Assembly: GCA_964242735.1 (NCBI GenBank)
Contig: CAXTAK010000017.1
Span: 1 to 64,000 of the forward strand
From: CADCUY01 sp964242735
GTDB lineage: Bacteria; Actinomycetota; Actinomycetes; Actinomycetales; Quadrisphaeraceae
DNA length: 64,000 nt
Direction: 5' to 3'
Below the pieces are notes generated by a model. The model saw nothing but the letters and a program-made list of their open reading frames with translations, was not told where the DNA came from and did no database searches. This document shows positions 51,026-59,160 of this stretch, piece after piece. The position numbers and the translations under genes are program-made. Position 1 is the first letter of the stretch; each line of letters starts with the position of its first letter.

Positions 51026-51427
51026 ATGCACGCACTGGTCATCGACGACTCACGAGCGATGCGACGCATCGTCGGGGGGATCCTCAAGGACCTCGGCTAC
51101 ACCACCACCGAGGCCGGGCACGGGCGCGAGGCGCTCGACCTGCTCGAGCAGGCCACGGGGCCCCACGGCGCCGGTGTGCCCGACCTGGCGTGCATCGACT
51201 GGAACATGCCGGTGATGGACGGGCTCCAGTTCGTCTCCGCCGTGCGCGGCAACCATGGCTGGCGCGCCATGACGATGATGATGGTGACGACCGAGAGCGA
51301 GCACGCGCAGATCGTGCGAGCGCTCGCCGCCGGCGCCCACGAGTACATGATCAAGCCGTTCACGCCCGACGCCTTCGCCGACAAGCTCAGCCTGCTCGGG
51401 CTGCTCCCGGTGGAGCTGCCCGCATGA
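51026..51427 (+). CDS. cheY: CheY-like response regulator
   Basis: This is a 133-residue single receiver domain. The acidic pocket is IDDSR, the phosphorylated residue is Asp58 in CIDWNMPVMDG, and the switch residues are Thr in VTTESE and Lys in MIKPF. It begins one base after cheR ends and overlaps cheX (ATGA). It is one of two CheY-like proteins in the cluster. One may drive the motor and the other serve as a phosphate sink; sequence does not tell which. Confidence 0.9.
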   Translation: MHALVIDDSRAMRRIVGGILKDLGYTTTEAGHGREALDLLEQATGPHGAGVPDLACIDWNMPVMDGLQFVSAVRGNHGWRAMTMMMVTTESEHAQIVRALAAGAHEYMIKPFTPDAFADKLSLLGLLPVELPA

Positions 51428-51894
51428 GCGCCGACGTCAGCGCCCTCATCGGGCCCGAGGAGGTCCTCTCCATCGCCGAGGACGTGTGGTGCTCCCTCGT
51501 GGGCGACTGCGAGGCGATCCTGCGCGTCCCCGACCCGCCCGCCCACCTGCCCCTGGACGCCGTGAGCGCCTGGGTGCTGGTCGTCGGGCCGTGGAGCGGC
51601 TCGCTGGTGCTGACCTGCGCGCCGGAGACGGCCATGACGCTGACGCGCGCGGTCCTGCGCGCGGAGGAGGACGAGGAGTTCAACACCTCGGACGTCGCCG
51701 ACGCCCTCGGTGAGCTCGCCAACGTCGTCGGTGGCAACGTGAAATCGCTGCTGAGCGAGCCCTCCGTGCTGGGCCTGCCGCAGATCGGCCTGGGCGTGGA
51801 CGCCCCGACCGGTCACGTCGTCGTCCAGCTCGACCTGACCTGGCGCGGTCAGCCGGTCTGCCTCAGCCTGCGCAGCGCGGCCAGCGCCGCGTGA
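51424..51894 (+). CDS. cheX: CheX-type phosphatase
   Basis: This is a 156-residue protein of the CheC/CheX/FliY phosphatase fold. The catalytic helix reads LGELANVVGGNVKSLL, with the family E-x2-N pair (Glu and Asn) that removes phosphate from CheY. A second such helix is absent, as in CheX rather than CheC. It is translated with the CheY-like regulator upstream (ATGA), a natural substrate. No cheC, cheD or cheZ is present, so this is probably the main CheY-P phosphatase here. Confidence 0.8.
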   Translation: MSADVSALIGPEEVLSIAEDVWCSLVGDCEAILRVPDPPAHLPLDAVSAWVLVVGPWSGSLVLTCAPETAMTLTRAVLRAEEDEEFNTSDVADALGELANVVGGNVKSLLSEPSVLGLPQIGLGVDAPTGHVVVQLDLTWRGQPVCLSLRSAASAA

Positions 51895-51949
51895 TGCGCC
51901 ACCCGCACGCCTACCCGCCCGCCCCCTCCCACGCCATCGAGGAGCTGTC

Positions 51950-52312
51950 ATGAAGATCCTGGTAGCCGACGACAGCCGCGTCATGCGGCAGATCGTCATC
52001 CGCACCCTGCGACAGGCCGGCTACGACGGCCACGACGTCGTCGAGGCCGAGGACGGGCGCGACGCGCTCGAGAAGGTCACCTCCGAGGCGCCCGACCTGG
52101 TGCTCTCGGACTGGAACATGCCCGAGATGACCGGCATCGAGTGCCTGCGCGCCCTGCGGGCGTCGGGGTCGCAGGTGCCCTTCGGCTTCGTGACCTCCGA
52201 GGGCAGCGACGAGATGCGCTCGACCGCGGCGTCGGCCGGGGCGCTGTTCCTCATCGCCAAGCCGTTCACCCCCGAGGCGTTCGACGCCGTCCTCGCGCCG
52301 GTCCTGGGCTGA
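51950..52312 (+). CDS. cheY: CheY-like response regulator, second copy
   Basis: This is a 120-residue receiver domain with VADDSR, Asp54 in LSDWNMPEMTGIE, the switch Thr/Ser in FVTSEGS and Lys in IAKPF. It follows cheX by 55 bases, with GAGGAGCTGTC as ribosome site. It is closer to canonical CheY in length than the first copy. Both copies have the WNMP segment, so they are probably recent relatives. Confidence 0.9.
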   Translation: MKILVADDSRVMRQIVIRTLRQAGYDGHDVVEAEDGRDALEKVTSEAPDLVLSDWNMPEMTGIECLRALRASGSQVPFGFVTSEGSDEMRSTAASAGALFLIAKPFTPEAFDAVLAPVLG

Positions 52313-52322
52313 GGGGGCGACC

Positions 52323-52805
52323 GTGGAGACCGCTGACCGCACGGCCCTGCCCCCCGCGAAGGACGTCCGCGACCTGCTCGAGGGGCTCCTGGGCAAGGAC
52401 ACCGACTTCAGCGACGGCCTGCGCGTGACCGCGCCGGGCGGGCTGGTCGGGCTGTACGTCGACGACCAGCTGGGCCTGCGGGCCATCGTGGCCTTCGACA
52501 TCGCGATGGCCGCGTACACCGGCGCCGCGATCGGACTGATGCCCCCCGGGGGGGCGCAGGACGCCGTCGACGACGGAGAGCTGTTCCCGGTGATGCGCGA
52601 CAACGCCGCCGAGGTGCTCAACGTGATGGCGGCGCTGTTCAACGTCGGTGGGGCGCCGCACCTGCGCCTGTACGCGCACTACGCGCGAGGTGAGGAGGTG
52701 CCCGCTGACGTGCCCGCCAGGCTGGGCGCGCTGGGCATGCGCGCTGACTGGGCGGTGGCGGTCAAGGGGTACGGCACCGGCCAGCTGTCGATCATCCTGA
52801 CCTGA
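52323..52805 (+). CDS. Unknown chemotaxis-cluster protein, CheX-like helix
   Basis: This 160-residue protein starts with a GTG 10 bases after the second cheY. I do not recognise a named family. A helix DNAAEVLNVMAALFN carries E-x2-N spacing like the active helix of CheX/CheC, and the length and alpha/beta pattern (VGLYVDDQLGLRAIVAFDIAMA) would fit the same fold. It may be a second CheY-P phosphatase or an inactive relative. An assembly gap begins 18 bases after its stop. Confidence 0.6.
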   Translation: METADRTALPPAKDVRDLLEGLLGKDTDFSDGLRVTAPGGLVGLYVDDQLGLRAIVAFDIAMAAYTGAAIGLMPPGGAQDAVDDGELFPVMRDNAAEVLNVMAALFNVGGAPHLRLYAHYARGEEVPADVPARLGALGMRADWAVAVKGYGTGQLSIILT

Positions 52806-52822
52806 GGCGCACAGCACGAGGC

Positions 52823-52922
52823 NNNNNNNNNNNNNNNNNNNNNNNNNNNNNNNNNNNNNNNNNNNNNNNNNNNNNNNNNNNNNNNNNNNNNNNNNNNNNN
52901 NNNNNNNNNNNNNNNNNNNNNN
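52823..52922. other. Assembly gap of 100 N
   Basis: There are exactly 100 unknown bases, the usual filler for a gap of unknown size. Flanking genes converge on it. A small gene such as csrA, often found beside fliW, could be hidden here. Confidence 0.95.
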
Positions 52923-52942
52923 GGCGCGGGGAGGGGCCGGGC

Positions 52943-53437
52943 TCAGGCCGCGAGCGGGGCGCGCAGCGGGAAGCCGCTCCCCGTGAGCACCACCTGCGCG
53001 GCGTCCAGCGTCGCCGGGTTCACCACGATCGGCGCCAGGAGGTTCGCGCTGGCGTCCTGCAGGGACTCCGCGGCGTTGACCACCACGAGCAGCAGGGGCT
53101 CCGTGTCGCCGTCCAGGCCCAGCGCGGCGCGGGTGAGCCCGTCGAGCTCCGGCGAGTAGTCGGCGAAGACCGCCTGCGGGGCGAGCACCAGCAGGCGCAC
53201 CTCGGCGTCGTCCAGGCTCTGCAGGGAGAACAGCGGGCCCTGCTCGTCCAGGCGCACCAGCGCGAAGCGGCGCAGCGCCTCCAGGCCCAGCAGGGGGGCG
53301 ACGAAGTCCAGCTCGGGCGCGCTCGTCCCGCTGGGGGTCTCGGTCGCGACAGCAGAGGTCGCTGGGTGGTCCATGGTGGCAGTGTCCCTCATCGCGGACC
53401 GCGTCGTCGGAGGCTCCGTCATCGGGGAATCCATCAT
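52943..53437 (-). CDS. fliW: Flagellar assembly factor FliW
   Basis: This is a 164-residue FliW-type protein, a chaperone that binds flagellin and, in many bacteria, the translation repressor CsrA. The core reads DFVAPLLGLEALRRFALVRLDEQGPLFSLQS, then LLVVVNAAESLQDASANLLAPIVVNP, which is the diagnostic NLxAPIVIN-like block. The N-terminal 30 residues are extra. Its first ATG overlaps the flgL stop. The assembly gap starts 20 bases beyond its own stop. Confidence 0.85.
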   Translation of the reverse strand: MMDSPMTEPPTTRSAMRDTATMDHPATSAVATETPSGTSAPELDFVAPLLGLEALRRFALVRLDEQGPLFSLQSLDDAEVRLLVLAPQAVFADYSPELDGLTRAALGLDGDTEPLLLVVVNAAESLQDASANLLAPIVVNPATLDAAQVVLTGSGFPLRAPLAA

Positions 53438-54336
53438 CGGAGGAAGTCCATCAGGCTCGGCTGCAGCACCTTCGCGGTCGCCCCGAGGGCGGCGCGGTAG
53501 GCCACCTCCTGGCTCTGCAGCGCCACGATGGTCGCCGGCAGGTCGATGGACTCCACCTCCGACAGCGACGTCGTCACCGCCAGCTCCCGGTCGTCGGCGG
53601 CCTGGCGCGCGGTGTCCAGCCGCACCGCGCGGGCGCCGACCTGCGAGTGGGCGGCGGTGACCCGCTCGAAGCGCTCCCCCAGCTCACCGAGTGACGCCGA
53701 CAGGGCGGGGTCGCCGGCGCGCACCTGCGCGGCGATGGTGTCGAGCAGCGCGAAGACCGTGTCGCCCCCCTCGCCGAACACCGCGGGGCCCTCGACGTCG
53801 ACGCGCACGCTGGTGTCGGAGGCCACGCGGCGCTCCACGGTGCCGGTGCCCGTCGACGCCCACGTGTACGTGCGCGGCGGTCCCGCGCCGACCGTGACCG
53901 CCGCCCCCGGCCCTGAGGTGCCCGCGAACACCGAGCGCCCGAGGTAGCTGGTGTTCGCCTGGGCGACCAGCTCGTCGCGCAGACCCTCGATCTCCAGGGC
54001 CATCGCCTCGCGGCTGCTCGCGCTCTGCGCGCCGGTGTTCAGCGCCGCGATGGCGAGCACCTTCACGCCGGTCAGCGTCGTGGTGGAGGTCGTCAGCGCC
54101 CTGTCCGCGGAGTTCAACCACCCGGTGCCGTCGTCGATGCTGCGCCGGTGCTGCTCCGTGGCCCGCAGGTCCGAGCGCAGCTGCAGCACGTCGACGGTGC
54201 CGGTGGGGTCGTCGGAGGGGCGGTTGATGCGCTTCTGGGTGGAGAGCTGCTCCTGGATGGTCGCCATCGCGGAGAGGTTGCGCTGCAGGTGCCCCAGCGT
54301 CGACTCCTGGATGGAGCGGTGCGTGATGCGGGTCAT
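53434..54336 (-). CDS. flgL: Flagellar hook-associated protein FlgL (HAP3)
   Basis: This is a 300-residue flagellin-like junction protein between hook and filament. The N-terminal helix MTRITHRSIQESTLGHLQRNLSAMATIQEQLSTQKRI-type sequence, with RPSDDPTGTVDVLQLR, is the family signature. The C-terminal helix (VESIDLPATIVALQSQEVAYRAALGATAKVLQPSLMDFL) pairs with it. The variable middle domain is short. It sits two bases after flgK and overlaps fliW, within the flgN-flgK-flgL-fliW unit. Confidence 0.92.
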   Translation of the reverse strand: MTRITHRSIQESTLGHLQRNLSAMATIQEQLSTQKRINRPSDDPTGTVDVLQLRSDLRATEQHRRSIDDGTGWLNSADRALTTSTTTLTGVKVLAIAALNTGAQSASSREAMALEIEGLRDELVAQANTSYLGRSVFAGTSGPGAAVTVGAGPPRTYTWASTGTGTVERRVASDTSVRVDVEGPAVFGEGGDTVFALLDTIAAQVRAGDPALSASLGELGERFERVTAAHSQVGARAVRLDTARQAADDRELAVTTSLSEVESIDLPATIVALQSQEVAYRAALGATAKVLQPSLMDFLR

Positions 54337-54338
54337 GA

Positions 54339-55724
54339 CTACCTCCCCACGAGTCCGGTGCGGTTGATCAGCGTGTCGAGCGCCTGGTCCACGGCGGTCA
54401 GCACCCGCGCGGCGCCCTCGTAGGCGCGCTGGACGACGAGCAGGTTCGCCGTCTCCTCGTCCAGGCTGACGCCGGTGGCCGACTGCTGGTCCGCGACGGC
54501 GGCGGCCAGCGTGGTGGCCAGCACCTGCCGCGTGGCGCTCGCGGACTGCGTGCGCACCCCGATGTCGACGACGTGGCCCTGCCACCGGGCGTCGGGCCCG
54601 TCCGCGGCCGTGCGCAGGTCGGCGATCGCCGCGGCGACCGAGGAGTCGGAGGGGCCCCGGCCGGCCTGGCCGGCGCGCAGGGTGCCCGGGTCGGCGACGA
54701 CGTCCGCCGCGATCGCGGTGTTCGCCGCGGTGGTGCCGACGAGGAGCTCCCCGCCGCCGGTGGTGGCGTAGACGTCGTTCACGGTCGTGCGCAGCGAGCC
54801 CGCCACCTCGTCGTAGCGGGCGGTGGCGCCGGGCAGGGTGGTGTTGAGCGCGTCCAGGGCGCCGGCGAACTGCCCGCCGCGCACCGTGATCGCCGGGCCG
54901 CCGTCGGCGCGCGCCAGGCGCACCGGGTCGGTGGCCGCGTCGGCGGCGCTGCCCGCGCCGGCGACCACGACGGCCGAGGCGGTGAGGCCGGCGACGACGG
55001 GGTTGCCGTCGAGGTAGACGTCGAGCACCCCGCCCTCCTTCGGCACCGCCAGGGCACCGGTGAGCTCCACGAGGCGGGTGACCATCTGGTCGCGCTGGTC
55101 CATCAGCTCGTTGGCGCCGCCACCGTTGCCGAGCGCGCCGACCACCGCGCCGTTCAGGCGGGCGATGCCGCCGGTCAGCTCGTTGACCTCGGTGGCCAGG
55201 GCGTCGGTGCGGGTGCGCTGGTCGGTCCACAGGACGTCGACGCTGCGGGCACCGCTCTTGAGGGAGTCGAGCACGTGCTGGGTCTTCTCCACGAGCACCT
55301 CGCGGGCCGCCAGCGCCCCGTCACCGGTGGGGTGCGCGGCGAGGGTGGACCACGAGGTCCACATCTCGCTGAGCTGCGCGGCGATGCCCCGCTCCCCGGG
55401 CTCCGACAGCAGCCGCTCGACCTCGGTGAGGGTCTCGGCGCGGGCCTGGAGGTCGGCGTGGGTGGAGGTCTGGCTGCGCACCCGGGCGGTGAGGAACTCG
55501 TCGGCGAGGCGCGAGGTGCCGACGATCTGCACCCCGCCGCCGGCGAGCAGGTCGTTGGCGACGAGCGAGCTCGCCCCGGGGGCCGGGTTGGCGGCGAGGT
55601 CGACCCGCTGGCGGGTGTAGCCGACGGTGTTGACGTTGGCGATGTTCTGCCCGGTCACGTCGAGGGCGCGGCGGTGGGCCATCAGGCCGGTCAGGGCGGT
55701 GTTCAGGCCCGAGAAGCTGCTCAT
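54339..55724 (-). CDS. flgK: Flagellar hook-associated protein FlgK (HAP1)
   Basis: This is a 461-residue hook-filament junction protein. The N-terminal block SSFSGLNTALTGLMAHRRALD and the rod-type motif TGQNIANVNTVGYTRQRVDL are typical. The C-terminus (VSLDEETANLLVVQRAYEGAARVLTAVDQALDTLINRTG) is the matching D0/D1 helix. The start at 55724 shares one base with the flgN stop (TGATG), so they are coupled. Secretion is by the flagellar export apparatus. Confidence 0.93.
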   Translation of the reverse strand: MSSFSGLNTALTGLMAHRRALDVTGQNIANVNTVGYTRQRVDLAANPAPGASSLVANDLLAGGGVQIVGTSRLADEFLTARVRSQTSTHADLQARAETLTEVERLLSEPGERGIAAQLSEMWTSWSTLAAHPTGDGALAAREVLVEKTQHVLDSLKSGARSVDVLWTDQRTRTDALATEVNELTGGIARLNGAVVGALGNGGGANELMDQRDQMVTRLVELTGALAVPKEGGVLDVYLDGNPVVAGLTASAVVVAGAGSAADAATDPVRLARADGGPAITVRGGQFAGALDALNTTLPGATARYDEVAGSLRTTVNDVYATTGGGELLVGTTAANTAIAADVVADPGTLRAGQAGRGPSDSSVAAAIADLRTAADGPDARWQGHVVDIGVRTQSASATRQVLATTLAAAVADQQSATGVSLDEETANLLVVQRAYEGAARVLTAVDQALDTLINRTGLVGR

Positions 55725-56203
55725 CACAGGGCCCTGTCGAAGAGGCGGGCCGGGGCGGCGGACGCCACCCGGCCGGGAGGGGCGTAGGTCTCCACGGTGC
55801 CGGCGAGGTTCAGCAGGGACTCGTGCGCGGCGCGCTGGGCGACGGCGAGGACCTCGCGGTTGGACGCCGAGACCCGTCCGATGGCCGTCGTCAGCTCCAC
55901 GAGGGCGTCGCGGTGGGCGATCAGGAGGTCGCGCCACGGGTCGGGCGAGGCCACGGCCATGTCGTGGAGGCTCGGGCTCGGCGCCAGGCCCACCTCTGCC
56001 GCGTAGGCGTCGACCTCGACGGCGCGCAGCAGCTCCGAGCGGCGCACCTCCTCCAGGACGACCTCGACCTCGCGGGTGGCGTGCGCCAACCAGCGGGTGC
56101 GCCCCGCGGCCATCAGCAGCTGCTCCACGTCGAGCTTGAACAGCAGCACCTCCAGCTGCTCGCGCTCGCGCCACAGCACGTTCGACACCTCGGCCACGCC
56201 CAT
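55724..56203 (-). CDS. flgN: FlgN-type flagellar chaperone
   Basis: This is a 159-residue helical protein of the FlgN family. FlgN proteins protect FlgK and FlgL in the cytoplasm and deliver them to export. WREREQLEVLLFKLDVEQLLMAAG and a second helix RRSELLRAVEVDAYAAEVGLAP are the recognisable parts. It stands directly before flgK and carries a sigma-28-like promoter about 55 bases upstream. Position supports the name as much as sequence does. Confidence 0.82.
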   Translation of the reverse strand: MGVAEVSNVLWREREQLEVLLFKLDVEQLLMAAGRTRWLAHATREVEVVLEEVRRSELLRAVEVDAYAAEVGLAPSPSLHDMAVASPDPWRDLLIAHRDALVELTTAIGRVSASNREVLAVAQRAAHESLLNLAGTVETYAPPGRVASAAPARLFDRAL

Positions 56204-56256
56204 GCGAACCTCCGACCCCGTCCATGGGCTGCGGTGTGCAGTCCTCGTCGGGATGT

Positions 56257-56283
56257 CCATCGGCGCCGGGCGCCGATCCCTGA
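56257..56283 (-). promoter_or_regulatory. Sigma-28-like promoter for flgN-flgK-flgL-fliW
   Basis: On the minus strand TCAG (56283-56280), 15 bases, then GCCGATGG (56264-56257) lie 53 bases before flgN. The -10 sits in a 19-base palindrome (56259-56277, ATCGGCGCC-G-GGCGCCGAT). That palindrome also puts a GCCGATCC on the opposite strand facing fliA. Confidence 0.6.
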
Positions 56284-56351
56284 GCTGTTCGGGCGTGCGC
56301 GAGCGGGTGAGTCCGCTCAAGGGGCCCGGCGCGCGGGTCGAACTCCAGGGC

Positions 56352-57245
56352 GTGACTCCCGCTGCCACGATCACCCGTCCCGCGCCGTCCGCCGCCACCG
56401 ACGAGCTGGTGCGCACGCACGTGCCGATCGTGGGGTACCAGGTGAACGAGACCATGGCGCGCCTGCCCGGGCACGTGCACCGCGACGACCTGGTCTCCGC
56501 CGGCCTCGCCGCGCTCGCCGCGGCGGCGACGGCGTACGACGCCGCCACCGGGGTGCCGTTCGCCCGGTACGCGACACTGCGGATCCGCGGGGCGCTGCTG
56601 GACGAGCTGCGGGCGATGGACTGGGCCCCGCGCGGGGCGCGCACCCGCGCGAAGGAGATGGACGCCGCCGAGGACCGCCTGGCCGTGCAGCTCGGACGCC
56701 GGCCCGGCCGCGCGGAGCTCGCCGCCGCGCTGGGGTGCCCGCCCGCGGAGGTCGAGGCGGTGCGCCGCGACACCGCCCGCGCCGTCGTCAGCCTCGACGC
56801 CGGGGACGGCGCGGTGGCCGAGACCCTCGTGCACCGGGGGCTCGGGCCGGAGGAGCAGCTGCTGCAGGGCGAGCAGGTGCGGTACCTGCACGCCGCGGTC
56901 GGGGCGCTGCCGGAGCGGATGCGCGCCGTCGTGCAGGCCCTGTTCGTGGACGACCGGCCCGTGACCGACGTGGCCGCGGAGCTCGCGGTGACCGAGTCGC
57001 GGGTCAGCCAGCTGCGCACCGAGGCCCTGGCGCTGCTGAAGGACGGGATGAACTCCGTCCTGGAACCGGCGGCGGTGGCTCCGGCGGAGCGGCCCGGGGG
57101 AGTGGTGGACCGCAAGCGGCAGGCGTACTTCGCGGCCGTGGCGGCTGCGGCCGCGGCGCGCCCTGCGGTGGCGGTCGCGGCGGTGGGCACGCCGCGGCCG
57201 ACGTCGGCCTTCGCGCGCGCGACGCCGCTGCGCGCCCTGGGCTGA
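56352..57245 (+). CDS. fliA: Flagellar sigma factor FliA (sigma-28)
   Basis: This is a 297-residue sigma-70-family factor of the FliA/WhiG group. Region 2 reads DDLVSAGLAALAAAATAYDAATGVPFARYATLRIRGALLDELR, which recognises the -10. Region 3 begins GRRPGRAELAAALG, and region 4 is RPVTDVAAELAVTESRVSQLRTEALALL, binding the -35. There is no region 1.1. A 50-residue Ala/Pro-rich tail is extra. I start at the GTG at 56352. It is expected to read the TCAR-N15/16-GCCGAT promoters found in this window. Confidence 0.9.
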   Translation: MTPAATITRPAPSAATDELVRTHVPIVGYQVNETMARLPGHVHRDDLVSAGLAALAAAATAYDAATGVPFARYATLRIRGALLDELRAMDWAPRGARTRAKEMDAAEDRLAVQLGRRPGRAELAAALGCPPAEVEAVRRDTARAVVSLDAGDGAVAETLVHRGLGPEEQLLQGEQVRYLHAAVGALPERMRAVVQALFVDDRPVTDVAAELAVTESRVSQLRTEALALLKDGMNSVLEPAAVAPAERPGGVVDRKRQAYFAAVAAAAAARPAVAVAAVGTPRPTSAFARATPLRALG

Positions 57246-57884
57246 CCGAGCTCCTGGGCCGAGGCAGCCGTCGCGGCCGGTGAGACGACCACCTCGCAGG
57301 AGGTGGCGTCGCTCATGGACGAGCGCCGACGTCGCCAGCAGGCCGGTGCGTGACGACGGCCCGACGCTGCCCGACCGAGCTCGATCCACTGGGGCCCGCA
57401 GGACGAGCTCGTGCTGTCGCCCGGCGCCCGGTGGGCGCGGAGCCACTCGCTCCGCCCGGCGGCAGCGTTCGCGGCGTGGGAGTCCACCTCCGAACCCCTT
57501 CTCGACCGCCCGGGTGGTCCGGACCTCGCGCACCGCGGTGACGCCCGCCGCCACCGAGGCACCCCCGCACCGGCTCGCGCACCCGGGCGAGGCTCCGCGA
57601 CGCCCCGGACACCCCAACAGCCCCCGCGGTCCGCTGGCTCCCGCACCGAGGTCGGAGTAGTCGGACGGTCGCAGGGCTTCAAACCGCGCTGATGGCCGTG
57701 GCGTCGACCCGTTCGGCGCAACCTGTGACAGCGATGGCAGCACTGCTCACGCATCGACTCAACGTCTGTGACTCGGTGCCGATGGAGGTGCTGAGGTCCA
57801 CCAGGACCGGCGGCTGGCGGATCGCCAGGCGTAGGAGCCCCGGCTCGGGGTCTCGATCCCCACGGGGAAGACACGGAGGTTGCA
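57246..57884. other. Long intergenic region before the TasA-like operon
   Basis: In 640 bases I see no gene. A small hairpin, CCACCTC-GCAG-GAGGTGG (57289-57306), may end fliA transcription. A sigma-28-like promoter lies at 57759-57785, leaving a leader of about 95 bases to the first TasA-like gene. That leader is GC-rich and could fold (GCTGGCG-GATC-GCCAGGC near 57821), but matches no riboswitch I know. Confidence 0.5.
57759..57785 (+). promoter_or_regulatory. Sigma-28-like promoter for the TasA-like operon
   Basis: TCAA (57759-57762), 15 bases, then GCCGATGG (57778-57785) lie about 100 bases before the first surface-protein gene. This has the same form as the promoters before mcp, cheB and flgN, and is one of the best matches in the window. 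Confidence 0.6.
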
Positions 57885-58547
57885 ATGACTGAGCACACGG
57901 TGAGCGCGGCGAAGGCCGCCCCCCAGCAGGATCGCCGTCGGACCAAGAAGGTCTTCGCCTCCCTGGCCGCCGTCACCATGGTGGGCGTCGCCGGTGTCGC
58001 CGGCACGACCGCGGCGCTGAGCGCCACCACGGAGAACGCGGCCAACGAGTTCGACGCGGCCTTCATCGAGCTGACGGACAACGACGCAGGCTCGTTCATG
58101 TACGACGTGGAGAACCAGGAGGTGGGTGACTTCGTCCAGCGCTGCATCCGCATCTCCTACAAGGGCTCGAAGCCCGCGGACCTCAGCCTGGCGCTCTCCA
58201 GCGGGGTGCTGGACGACGGTGCGGCGAACCTGAACCTCACCGTCGAGAGCGGCGCGTCCACCACGGCGACCTTCACCCCGGCGACCGAGAACGACGACGT
58301 GCAGCCCACCAACTGCGGCGACTTCGCCCCCACCGGCGCGGCGCTGTTCGACGGCAAGCTGGACGCGTTCCAGGCCACCCACGGCACCCAGGCGACCGCT
58401 CTGGCCGACCCCACCCCGCTGGCGGCCGGCAACGCCACCTTCGTCGACTACCGCATCACGGTCGAGCTCGACCCGGACGCAGTGGTGACGTCGGAGAACT
58501 ACCTGTCGGGGCTGCACACCTACACCTGGTACGCCGACCAGGCCTGA
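57885..58547 (+). CDS. SipW-dependent TasA/camelysin-like secreted protein
   Basis: This is a 220-residue exported protein. A basic N-terminus (QQDRRRTKKVFASLAAVTMV) leads to a hydrophobic stretch and the SipW-type cleavage region TTAALSATTENAANEFDAA. That pattern, cleavage before a short Ser/Thr/Asn segment ending in FDAG-like residues, marks TasA/CalY proteins, which form biofilm or surface fibres. The mature part is acidic and beta-rich with two Cys. CACGGAGGTTGCA gives a good ribosome site. It opens a seven-gene set including a signal peptidase at 59757. Confidence 0.75.
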   Translation: MTEHTVSAAKAAPQQDRRRTKKVFASLAAVTMVGVAGVAGTTAALSATTENAANEFDAAFIELTDNDAGSFMYDVENQEVGDFVQRCIRISYKGSKPADLSLALSSGVLDDGAANLNLTVESGASTTATFTPATENDDVQPTNCGDFAPTGAALFDGKLDAFQATHGTQATALADPTPLAAGNATFVDYRITVELDPDAVVTSENYLSGLHTYTWYADQA

Positions 58548-58570
58548 CCAGCACCTGACGGGAGACAGCG

Positions 58571-59158
58571 ATGAGCAGCGACGGGCCGGGGCTCGGGACG
58601 ATCACGTCCCGGCCCGTCCTGCCGTCGCAGCCTCCCGTCCTCGGTCGGTGGAGGTACGCCTTCCGCGCCGCCGGGCTGGCAGCTGGGCTCGGGGCCGTCG
58701 TCGCGCTGGGGCCGGTCCTGAGGCCGGCGGACGGTCCGCCGTCCCTGCCGTTGACCGTGCACGCCCACGTGGACCGCAGCGGCGAGGTGGGCCTGGTCTC
58801 CGGCGGGCAGATGCTCTCCTCCGCGCACGTGCGACCGGGCCCCGACGGGGCAGCTCGCGGCGCGGTCGAGGTCGTCTCCCAGACGTGGGCGCCGCTGGCG
58901 GTCCGCATCCGCGACACCGGGCCGGCCATCGGCCTCGAGGACCAGGTGGTCGTGCGGGTCATGCTCGACGACGCGGTCCTGTTCGACGGGCCGCGCTCGC
59001 AGCTGCGGGCCGCCGACTCCGACCCCGGTCGTCTCGAGCCGGGCCAGCGCGGCCTCCTCGACATCACGGTCAGCCTCACCGACGGCGCGGACGCCCACCA
59101 GGGCCGCATCACCGACATGACGCTCACCATCAGCTCGACCCCGACCGAGGAGGACTGA
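58571..59158 (+). CDS. Unknown exported or membrane-anchored protein
   Basis: I do not recognise this 195-residue protein. One hydrophobic segment (about 32-50) after a basic stretch (GRWRYAFRAAGLAAGLG) could be a signal anchor, and the rest is predicted outside the cell. It has no SipW-type motif. The outside part is beta-rich and acidic. GGGAGACAGCG precedes the ATG, and the next gene starts three bases after its stop, so it belongs to the surface operon. By position it could assist fibre assembly, as TapA does for TasA, but there is no sequence support for that. Confidence 0.6.
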   Translation: MSSDGPGLGTITSRPVLPSQPPVLGRWRYAFRAAGLAAGLGAVVALGPVLRPADGPPSLPLTVHAHVDRSGEVGLVSGGQMLSSAHVRPGPDGAARGAVEVVSQTWAPLAVRIRDTGPAIGLEDQVVVRVMLDDAVLFDGPRSQLRAADSDPGRLEPGQRGLLDITVSLTDGADAHQGRITDMTLTISSTPTEED

Positions 59159-59160
59159 GC

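Noticed and set aside
54339..57743. A long minus-strand frame extending flgK upstream through flgN and fliA
   Set aside because: FlgK starts at 55724, and the upstream part has no family similarity and opposes the well-supported fliA gene.
57786..57884. Cyclic-di-GMP or other riboswitch in the leader of the TasA-like operon
   Set aside because: The leader can fold, but the conserved GEMM-type core bases are not present. There is no support beyond GC-rich hairpins.
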